Part shown: piece after piece, positions 54,872-62,404 of the stretch
Numbering within the stretch: the first letter of the stretch is position 1
Layout: each line of letters opens with the position of its first letter
Assembly: GCA_963825685.1 (NCBI GenBank)
Contig: CAWGUD010000027.1
Coordinates: 106,294-170,293 of the forward strand
Length of the DNA: 64,000 nucleotides
Direction: 5' to 3'
Source of the DNA: JAOUEA01 sp963825685
GTDB lineage: Bacteria; Actinomycetota; UBA4738; HRBIN12
Translations under genes and position numbers: made by a program
Notes under the pieces: generated by a model
What the model saw: the letters and a program-made list of their open reading frames with translations, nothing else
Told to the model about the DNA's origin: nothing
The model's database searches: none

Positions 54872-57158
54872 GTGGACCCCTCGGCGTTCCTGCGGCACCT
54901 CGAGACCGACCCCGACGTGGGCGACTCGCTCGTGCACGTGCGGGTCCTGCCGGCACGCAGGCCGGTCGTCGAGCCGTTCCCCTCCGACCTGCCCGAGCTG
55001 CTCGTGACCCGGCTGGGCCTGACGGGCGTGCGAGGCCTCTACCCGCACCAGTCCGACGGCCTCGCGGCGCTGAGGGCGGGCCGCGACGTGGTGATGGCGA
55101 CCGGCACCGCGAGCGGCAAGACCCTCGTGTACAACACGGCCTTCGCCGAGACGGCGATCACCACGCCGAAGGCCACCGCGCTCTACCTGTTCCCGACCAA
55201 GGCGCTCGCGCGCGACCAGCTGCGCTCGGTGCGGGCCCTGAAGCTGCCGCAGGTCAAGGCCGCCGTCTACGACGGCGACACGCCGAAGGCGGAGCGCCCC
55301 CTGATCCGAACGAACGCGAACCTCGTGATGACGAACCCCGACATGCTGCACCTGTCGCTCCTGCGCCGACCACGCACGCTGGGCCGACTTCTTCCTGCGA
55401 CTGTCGCTCGTGGTCGTCGACGAGGCCCACGTGTGCCGCGGCGTGTTCGGTTCGCACGTCGCGATGGTGCTGCGGCGGTTGCGGCGCCTCGTCGCGCACT
55501 ACGGCGGCACGCCGCGGTGGTGCCTCGCGAGCGCGACCGTCGGCAACCCGGGCGAGCTGGCGACACGCGCTCACCGGCCTCGACGATGTCGTCGAGATCG
55601 ACCGACGACGCCTCGCCGTCGGGCGAGAAGCTCTTCGCCCTGTGGAACCCACCGCTCGCCGACGAGGAGACCGGCGCGCGACGCAGCGCCCTCGCCGAGA
55701 GCGCCTGGCTCCTCGGGCAGCTCGCGAGCCAGGGGACCCGTGCGATCGGCTTCACGCGATCGCGTCGGGCGGCCGAGCTGCTCGCCGAGTGGACGCGGCG
55801 CGAGGTCGGCGACGCACAACTCCGGCAGAAGATCACGAGCTACCGGGCCGGCTACCTCGCGGAGGATCGGCGGCGGATCGAACGGGCGCTCGCGGACGGC
55901 GACCTGCTGGCGGTCGCCTCGACGAGCGCGCTCGAGCTCGGCATCGACATCGGGTCGCTCGACGCCGCGGTCGCTCACGGGCTACCCGGGGACCCGCGCG
56001 GCGATGTGGCAGCAGGCGGGACGAGCCGGGCGGCGCGACACCGACTCGCTCGCCGTGCTCGTCGCCCAGGACGATCCGCTCGACCAGTACCTCGTGCACC
56101 ACCCCGAGGATCTGTTCGACAAACCCGCCGAAGCGGCCGTGATCGACCCGACGAACCCCTACGTGCGCGAGCCACACCTGCGCTGCGCCGCACGGGAGGT
56201 GCCGCTCCGCGACGACGATCTCGCCTTCTTCGGCGACGCGGCCGAGGTGCGCGCGTCGGTCGAGGCGATGACCGAGCGCGGGGAGCTCGTGCGTCGCCGG
56301 GAGGCCTGGCACGATCGCGGCAGGGACGCGCCCCACCGTGCGGTCGACGTGCGGGCCGGCGGAGGCCAGGTCTACTCGATCGTGATCGACGGCACCGGAG
56401 AACTGCTGGGCACCGCAGACGAACACCGTGCCTACGCGACGTTGCATCCCGGCGCCGTGTACCTGCACCTCGGGGAGCAGTACCTGGTGCAGGAGCTCGA
56501 CCTCGTCGCTCGGGTGGCGGTCGTTCGCAGCGCCGACCCGGACTTCTACACCCAGGCACGCGACGTCACGGACATCGCCATCGACGAGATACGTGCGCGG
56601 TCAACTATCAGCGACGTGGAGCAGTGCTTCGGATCCGTTCGGGTGACGAACCAGGTCGTGAGCTACGTGCGGAAGGCGGTCTCGACGAACGAGACGCTCG
56701 ACGAGTTCCCTCTGCCGATGCCGCCGGTCGAGCTCGAGACCCGGGCGGTGTGGTGGACGATCCCCCAGACGGTGCTCGATCGTGCCGGGGTCGGCCCACG
56801 CGACGTGGCCGGGGCCATCCATGCGGCGGAGCACGCCGCGATCGGGCTGCTGCCCCTCGTCGCGACCTGCGACCGCTGGGACATCGGCGGGGTCTCGACG
56901 CCCGTGCACCCCGATACCGGCCTCACGACGATCTTCATCTACGACGGCTACCCGGGCGGGGCCGGCATCGCGGAGCGCGGCGCGGCGACCAGCGAGCGAT
57001 GGCTCCGCGCGACGTTGGAGGCGATCCGCGTCTGCCCGTGCTCCCATGGGTGCCCGAGCTGCGTGCAGAGCCCGAAGTGCGGCAACGGCAACGAGCCGCT
57101 CGACAAGCAGGGGGCCGTGGCGCTGCTGGCAGCGTTCCTCGGGGAGCGCTGGGGCTAG
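54872..57158 (+). CDS. DEAD/DEAH helicase with C-terminal four-Cys (MZB/DUF1998) domain, four frame breaks
   Basis: About 762 residues, GTG start MDPSAFLRHLE. Motif I MATGTASGKTLVY, Ia FPTKALARDQL, II VVDEAHVCRG, III ASATVGNP, then IV-VI in GFTRSRRAAELL, ALELGIDIGSLDA and QQAGRAGRR. The C-terminal part binds a metal through CPCSHGCPSCVQSPKC. Architecture matches the Hrq1/MrfA (YprA) repair helicases. Frames shift near 55390, 55565, 55600 and 55990. All catalytic motifs survive, so sequence errors are likelier than inactivation. Role: DNA repair, probably of crosslinks. Ends by overlapping the convergent gene by four bases. Confidence 0.88.
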
Positions 57159-57838
57159 CGAGGGGCGGTCGCGGCGCTCCGCTCGGCGAGCTCGCGGATC
57201 CGCAGGAGCATCTTGCGTTCCATGATGAACGCGCCCGGGTCCGCGATCGCGATCCAGACGAAGGTGGCGGGTGTGTGCGGCCAGTCCTGCTTCCAGCGGC
57301 TGATCAAGCGGGTGCGACCCTCGCCCGCGGGCTCGACGGACAGGCACCACGAGTCGGTGTCCCCACCGCTCACGATGTGCCGCTCCGGTTCGATGGCCCG
57401 CACGACGGGGCCGAACCCCGGCATCATCTCGATACGGTCGCCGACCTCGAACCGCATCCCGGGCTCGATGCGCTCCACGCTCGGACGGCCGTCGTTGTCG
57501 ATCCAGTCGTAGCTGTACCACCCGCCGCGGCCGAAGCCGATCTGCAGCAACCAGGGGAAGACGTGCTCGGGTGGGGCATCGATCGTGATCGCCCTCGTCG
57601 TCGACGGCGCGTCGGCGCGGAGCAGGTCGTCTCCCGGAAGCACCCGGTGCACCTCGTCGTGGGTCGCACCCCAGCGGCGCTGCCAGGGGCCGAACGCGAA
57701 CAGGTACGCCGCGATCCCCACGGCGACCAGGCCGAGCGCAGGACCGACCCCGAGCCACGCGATCAGCGCGATCACCGTGGCGAGACCCACGACCACGCAT
57801 GCGACCAGGATGATCCCGATCGTCCGCTGGGTCCTTAT
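57155..57838 (-). CDS. SRPBCC-domain membrane protein
   Basis: Two N-terminal membrane segments, then a START/SRPBCC-type domain: ITIDAPPEHVFPWLLQIGFGRGGWYSYDWIDN, FEVGDRIEMMPGFGP, WCLSVEPAGEGRTRLISRW and a final helix MERKMLLRIRELAER. The first standard start is GTG at 57796 (213 residues), but the frame is open further and AGGAGG sits five bases in front of an ATA codon at 57838, giving a more complete first helix (RTQRTIGIILVACVVVG). Either a rare start or an ATG misread. Ligand unknown. Confidence 0.75.
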   Translation of the reverse strand: MRTQRTIGIILVACVVVGLATVIALIAWLGVGPALGLVAVGIAAYLFAFGPWQRRWGATHDEVHRVLPGDDLLRADAPSTTRAITIDAPPEHVFPWLLQIGFGRGGWYSYDWIDNDGRPSVERIEPGMRFEVGDRIEMMPGFGPVVRAIEPERHIVSGGDTDSWCLSVEPAGEGRTRLISRWKQDWPHTPATFVWIAIADPGAFIMERKMLLRIRELAERSAATAPR

Positions 57839-57942
57839 GCCGGTCCCTCCTCGTCGGCTCCACCCTCGCGGACGAGCCCGCCGCGCCCACGGTCATCGGT
57901 CCCCGGAACCGCGGGCCGACCGGCCGAACCACGCGCCTGCGG

Positions 57943-57948
57943 TAGCCT
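57943..57948 (+). promoter_or_regulatory. Candidate -10 box (TAGCCT)
   Basis: TAGCCT ten bases before the GTG start at 57959. Confidence 0.35.
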
Positions 57949-57958
57949 CGATGCGCCC

Positions 57959-59353
57959 GTGTACCCACACCGACTCACCCGCAGACAGTTCATGAGCCGA
58001 TCCGCCGCGGCCGCGGCCGGGTTCTTCGTGACGTCGTGCGTCGGCGAGCGACTGTCGACGAGCCCCGAGCCCCGACCGACGTACACGAGCACACCGCCCG
58101 AGCAGCTCGCCACGCGCTGGCCTGTCGATCGCGTCGTGTACCTGATGCTCGAGAACCGAAGCTTCGACAACATCTTCGGTCGGTACCCGGGCGCCAACGG
58201 CACGCGCACCGGCATGCGATGGGGTGAGGAGGTCCGGCTGCGCCGCTGCCCCGAGTGGCTGCCGGGCGACCTTCCCCACGACACGGCGTCGTGGCACGCG
58301 ATGTACAACGACGGGAAGATGGACGGGTTCGCGATCGGTGAGTACGGGCCCTACTTCGGCTACTCGCAGTTCGACCGCCCCGACGTGCCGAACTACTTCC
58401 AGTGGGCGGACGAGTTCGTGCTCTGCGACAACTTCTTCGCGTCGGTGGCGGGTCCGTCCTACCCCAACCACCTGTACATGATCGCCGGGCAGGCCGGCGG
58501 CGCGATCAACAACCCCGAGAACATCAAGGTGAAGCAGCTGAACGACGGGCGGGCGTTCAAGAGCTGGGGGTGCGACGCGTACGGCGACGACGTCTTCGTC
58601 TACGTCGAGGACGAGCAGGGCAACGTGGCGCGGCACCCCACGTGCTTCGACATGAAGACCGTCGGCCACCAGCTCTCGAAGCGCGACATCGACTGGGCCT
58701 ACTACTCCGCCGACCCGTACCAGGCCGGCTACATCTGGCAGGCGTACTCGTCGATCGAGGACATCTTCCACGACGACGAGCTGTGGGAGCGGCACATCTG
58801 GCCGGTCGACGACATCATGCGCGACATCGAGGCCGAGGCCCTGCCGCCGGTCACGTGGATCACGCCGCGGTTCCAGCTCTCGGACCACCCCCCGTTCAGC
58901 ACGCGACACGCGCACAACTGGGTCACCGACATCGTGAACGGCATCATGCGCTCGTCGATGTGGGAGTCGATCGCGATCTTTATCACCTGGGACGAGTGGG
59001 GCGGGCTGTACGACCACGTGGCGCCGCCGACGATCGACGACGTGGAGCTCGGGTTCCGGGTGCCGATGATGGTGGTCTCGCCGTACGCGAAGCGCGGCTA
59101 TATCGACGACGCGTTCGCGGAGTTTTCCTCGCCGCTGCGCTTCATCGCCGACAACTGGGACCTGCCGTACCTCACCCCGCGCATCGCGGATTCACACAAC
59201 TACACGCACGTGTTCGACTTCGATCGGAAGCCGCGCCCGCCCTCGCCCGGCCGCCACGTGCGCGCCACGAACGACTTCTGGGATTGGCCGGAGACGTTCC
59301 CGGGATGGCCGCCGTCGCTCGACCCCGAAGATCCGAAGATCCGCTACCCCTGA
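57959..59353 (+). CDS. Tat-exported phosphoesterase (phospholipase C / acid phosphatase family)
   Basis: 464 residues from GTG. The N-terminus HRLTRRQFMSRSAAAAAGFF is a twin-arginine signal, followed by FVTSC, a possible lipobox. The phosphoesterase domain (PF04185 type) shows MLENRSFDNIFG, MDGFA, the metal-site region PNHLYMIAGQAGG, TWITPRFQLSDHP and FITWDEWGGLYDHVAPP. Members cleave phospholipids or phosphate esters outside the membrane. It faces a second phosphoesterase gene tail to tail (10-base overlap at the stops). Confidence 0.9.
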   Translation: MYPHRLTRRQFMSRSAAAAAGFFVTSCVGERLSTSPEPRPTYTSTPPEQLATRWPVDRVVYLMLENRSFDNIFGRYPGANGTRTGMRWGEEVRLRRCPEWLPGDLPHDTASWHAMYNDGKMDGFAIGEYGPYFGYSQFDRPDVPNYFQWADEFVLCDNFFASVAGPSYPNHLYMIAGQAGGAINNPENIKVKQLNDGRAFKSWGCDAYGDDVFVYVEDEQGNVARHPTCFDMKTVGHQLSKRDIDWAYYSADPYQAGYIWQAYSSIEDIFHDDELWERHIWPVDDIMRDIEAEALPPVTWITPRFQLSDHPPFSTRHAHNWVTDIVNGIMRSSMWESIAIFITWDEWGGLYDHVAPPTIDDVELGFRVPMMVVSPYAKRGYIDDAFAEFSSPLRFIADNWDLPYLTPRIADSHNYTHVFDFDRKPRPPSPGRHVRATNDFWDWPETFPGWPPSLDPEDPKIRYP

Positions 59354-61053
59354 TCGGCCGCGGTGTCCTTGCTCCCGTGATCGGGCAGCTTCCCGGCGAG
59401 GCAGGGCAGGGTGTCGAGCATCTCCGACGGGAACGCGGCGATGAACGCGCGCTCGTCGGCCACCCCAGGCGCGACCGGGTACTGGCCGCCCTCCACGTCG
59501 CCCTTCGTGACCGTGAGCAGGTAGGAGGAGATCTCCTCGAGCGTGGCGCCGTTCTGCTCCATCTCCGCGTGATCGATGAAGATGTGGGTCGGCTGTGTGA
59601 ACTCGACGATGCGCACGTCGTCGCCGTCGGTGTCGAATCGCTCCTGGATCACGTTCGCGACGCTGCTGGGCTCGATCACGGACGCGCCGCTCACGGCGGG
59701 ATCGGGCGTGTGGCCGTGGTCGGCGGTGAGCATCATCACCCACTCACCTTCGCCGACGTGCTCGTTCAGCAGCTCGATCAGGTTCGGCAGGTCGGCGTCC
59801 TGCGCCTGCACGGAATCGCGCATCTCCGTGGCGTTCATCGAGTAGAGGTGCCCGATCTCGTCGATCAGCTTGTAGTTGATGTAGAGCAGATCGGGCACGT
59901 CGTCGGCACCGAAGCCCTCGCGCTGCACGACCTCGTCGATCAGACGGGTCTGCCACGGGATGCGCGCCGGTGTCTTCAGCGCCTCCTCCGCGCGCGCTCC
60001 GTCGAGGGCGAGCTCGTGCCACATACCGTCGTCCTCGCCGTCCTGCAGGTCGACCTCGTCGAAGTAGTCGGTGATCGGCGGCAGGTCGTTCACGTACGGC
60101 AGCGTCCGGTAGTACGGGGCGACGTTGCTCGTGAGGTTCCACGTGATGCCCTCGGCCCCGAGGGTCGCGGCCCCCTCTCGCTCACGCAGCACCGCGATGT
60201 CCTGGTCGCCGCCACCCCACAGCGAGCCATGGCTCATCATGCCGAGGTGGATCGCCACGGTCGCCAGAGCGCCGACCACCGGACGGTTGCCCATCCCTCG
60301 GTCGTAGAGGTCGGCGAAGGTGGGAGCCACGAGGTAGCGCGGGCCGGCTTCCCACGGGTCAGTGAGTCGATCGCCGATGCGCAGCTGGTGCGCGACCAGG
60401 CCGTGGGTGCGCGAGAACGCCCCGGTGCCGATCGTCGCGTGGATCTGCGCCGTGCTGGGCGGCGAGGACCCCACCTCGGCCTCCTCGTACCAGGTGCCCT
60501 CGTCGACCATGCCCTGCAGGTTCGGCCAGGCCTTCGGCCACTCGTCGAGCACGAACCGGCCGGCGCCGTCCCAGACCACCACGACCACTACCTTGGGCGG
60601 GTCGGCATCGGGCACGAGCGCCTCGGTCAGCGGAGCGCCGTCGGGAGCATCGAACGGGAAGTCGACGAGCTCGCCTTGGGTGGGTGCGATGTCGGCCAGC
60701 GTGACGACGCGGTCGACCTCGCCCCGGGCCTGGATATGGCCTGGCCCGTAGAGCCACAGCGGGACCTGGCCCACGTAGTCCCACGGGCCGGAGTGGGGCA
60801 GCCCGCCCGTGCCGACGAAGTCGGGCTCCTGGGGGATGATGTCGATGTCGCCGCTGCGATCGGCACGGTGACCTCGCCAGCCGCGGACGAGCAGCTCGGT
60901 CGGGATGTCACACGCGGCAGCCGCGAGTTGCGCGCGCATCGCCTGGGTCTGCGACAGGCCGGGGGCTGTCGAACCGGTCGCGGGCGCCGCGACGAGCGCG
61001 CCGGCGACCACGAGCGTCGCGATCGAACCGGCGAGCGAGCGACGGACCCTCAC
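59344..61053 (-). CDS. Secreted type I phosphodiesterase / alkaline phosphatase-like protein
   Basis: 569 residues from GTG at 61053, with signal peptide VRRSLAGSIATLVVAGALVAAPATGS. The alkaline-phosphatase superfamily pattern is present: VVVVWDGAGRFVLDEWPK (first metal Asp), GSSPPSTAQIHATIGTG (nucleophile region, Thr/Ser), YINYKLIDEIGHLYS (Asp/His) and LTADHGHTP (Asp-His-x-His). Substrate unknown; nucleotide or lipid phosphodiester is typical. A longer ORF to 61167 is Arg-rich and rejected. The GTG overlaps the stop of the lipoprotein gene (GTGA), so the two are coupled. Confidence 0.87.
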   Translation of the reverse strand: MRVRRSLAGSIATLVVAGALVAAPATGSTAPGLSQTQAMRAQLAAAACDIPTELLVRGWRGHRADRSGDIDIIPQEPDFVGTGGLPHSGPWDYVGQVPLWLYGPGHIQARGEVDRVVTLADIAPTQGELVDFPFDAPDGAPLTEALVPDADPPKVVVVVVWDGAGRFVLDEWPKAWPNLQGMVDEGTWYEEAEVGSSPPSTAQIHATIGTGAFSRTHGLVAHQLRIGDRLTDPWEAGPRYLVAPTFADLYDRGMGNRPVVGALATVAIHLGMMSHGSLWGGGDQDIAVLREREGAATLGAEGITWNLTSNVAPYYRTLPYVNDLPPITDYFDEVDLQDGEDDGMWHELALDGARAEEALKTPARIPWQTRLIDEVVQREGFGADDVPDLLYINYKLIDEIGHLYSMNATEMRDSVQAQDADLPNLIELLNEHVGEGEWVMMLTADHGHTPDPAVSGASVIEPSSVANVIQERFDTDGDDVRIVEFTQPTHIFIDHAEMEQNGATLEEISSYLLTVTKGDVEGGQYPVAPGVADERAFIAAFPSEMLDTLPCLAGKLPDHGSKDTAADQG

Positions 61054-61520
61054 GCTGCGTCTCCCGGCCTCGGCGGCACGAACGCGCCGTAGTCCTCGCC
61101 CCCGAACAGCAGCACGACCAGGCCGATGTGCTTGGGCTCGGGCACGGCCGGGCGCTCCACCTGCCACTCGCTCTCGCCTTCGGAGACCGCGGCGGACTCG
61201 ACAACGGTCCAGTCGACACGGGCGCCGTCGCGGGCGTCGAGCACGTAGACGCCAGGACGGGGCAACGTCCCGCCGGTGTCGTTCTCGACCGTGAGCACCG
61301 CGCCTTCATCCTCGATCGTGAGCCTGGCTTCGATGCCGGCGGCGTCGGTGAAGACGTAGGAATCGGCGCTCGTCACCGGTGGCGGCGATGTGCTCGGCGA
61401 CCCCTGCGCCGGCGGTCGCGTGTCGCTTCCAGCGGTGCAGGAGACAAGGGCGAACGACAGCGCTGCTGGTGCGATCGCGGCGAGGACCGCGGAGGTGTGG
61501 ATGCGGGTCGGGAAGCCCAT
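61050..61520 (-). CDS. Hypothetical lipoprotein
   Basis: 156 residues with a lipoprotein signal peptide ending ALSFALVSC (lipobox near residue 28), a Pro/Ser-rich linker, and a beta-rich domain with ARLTIEDEGAVLTVENDTGG and GVYVLDARDG. No family recognised. Coupled to the phosphodiesterase gene, so it may support that enzyme at the membrane. Confidence 0.72.
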   Translation of the reverse strand: MGFPTRIHTSAVLAAIAPAALSFALVSCTAGSDTRPPAQGSPSTSPPPVTSADSYVFTDAAGIEARLTIEDEGAVLTVENDTGGTLPRPGVYVLDARDGARVDWTVVESAAVSEGESEWQVERPAVPEPKHIGLVVLLFGGEDYGAFVPPRPGDAA

Positions 61521-61530
61521 CGAGCGCGGG

Positions 61531-61536
61531 AGTCTA
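61531..61536 (-). promoter_or_regulatory. Candidate -10 box (TAGACT)
   Basis: TAGACT on the minus strand ten bases before the lipoprotein ATG; no Shine-Dalgarno sequence. Confidence 0.4.
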
Positions 61537-61602
61537 ACAGTGGGGATGTGGCGGCCTCGTGACGGTCACCGCCGCCTCCACGCCGCCTGCGATACTCCCC
61601 CT

Positions 61603-62079
61603 ATGGCCTCCGACGACCGCACCTACGTCGCGGTGATCGGCGCGAGCGACGCCACCGAGTGGGAGCTCGCGATGGCCGAGGACGTCGGGCGCCGGCTCGC
61701 GCGCGCAGGGGTGGTGCTCGTCTGCGGCGGCCTGGGCGGCGTGATGAACGCCGCAGCCGCGGGAGCGGCGGCCGAGGGCGGCACATCGGTCGGCATCCTG
61801 CCCGGCGACGATCGCACCGGCGCGAGCCCGCACCTCACCGTCGCCGTGACCACCGGGTTCGGTGAGGGCCGCAACGTGCTGGTCGCCCGGAGCGCCGACG
61901 CGGTGATCGCCGTCGGCGGGGAGTTCGGCACGCTGAGCGAGGTGGCGCTCGCCCTGAAGATGGGCAAGCCTGTCGTCGGGCTCGGCACCTGGGATCTGCG
62001 ACGCGACGACATGGAGGCCGACCCGCTCGTTCGCGCCGAGACCGCGGCCGACGCGGTTCGCGCGGCGCTCGGGAGCTGA
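61603..62079 (+). CDS. TIGR00725/LOG-like nucleotide-binding protein
   Basis: 158 residues starting MASDDRTYVAVIGAS. Rossmann-like fold of the lysine-decarboxylase-like (LOG/SLOG) superfamily: GVVLVCGGLGGVMNAAAAGA, GILPGDDRTGAS, and VIAVGGEFGTLSEVALALKMGKPV in place of PGGxGTxxE. The E-to-F spacing places it in the TIGR00725 subgroup, whose substrate is not firmly known. An upstream in-frame start at about 61390 is rejected as it overlaps the lipoprotein promoter. Confidence 0.87.
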   Translation: MASDDRTYVAVIGASDATEWELAMAEDVGRRLARAGVVLVCGGLGGVMNAAAAGAAAEGGTSVGILPGDDRTGASPHLTVAVTTGFGEGRNVLVARSADAVIAVGGEFGTLSEVALALKMGKPVVGLGTWDLRRDDMEADPLVRAETAADAVRAALGS

Positions 62080-62404
62080 GACCTTTCGGATGTGCATCGG
62101 CGCTGCGTCCTAGCCGTTCTGCGGTATCGCCCTGAAGCCCTCCCGGGCGTAGCCTGCGCCTCCGAACCTGCAGTGGTCAGCCGATGTGCTCGCCCACCCC
62201 GTCGCGTCCGCCTACACGCGCGTCGTGAGCTCGAGCACCGGATGACCGCGGGGCTCGACGGCGGCGGGATGTACTGCCCGCCACGGTCGCACGGCGGAGG
62301 GCGGAGACGCTCACCGCCGCCCGGCCGGTCGTCGGGCTCCAACCGTCCCGGTCGTGGGTCGTCGGGGGGACCACCCACGACCGGGAACCCACGTCCCGAT
62401 CCGT
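62080..62404. other. Intergenic region without a recognisable gene
   Basis: 325 bases. Short ORFs here are Arg/Pro/Gly rich with no conserved look. A TAGCCT hexamer at 62150 has no clear start codon behind it within 15 bases. The only strong structure is the hairpin at 62347-62385. Confidence 0.55.
62347..62385 (-). terminator. Hairpin, probable terminator of the flippase gene
   Basis: CCCGGTCGTGGGT pairs perfectly with ACCCACGACCGGG (13 bp) across a 13-base loop, 20 bases after the stop codon of the minus-strand flippase gene. No T-run follows. Confidence 0.6.

Noticed and set aside
54872..59353. Helicase-phosphoesterase fusion of 1493 residues
   Set aside because: Arises from frame breaks in the helicase and lack of stops in a shadow frame; the phosphoesterase has its own Tat signal and start.
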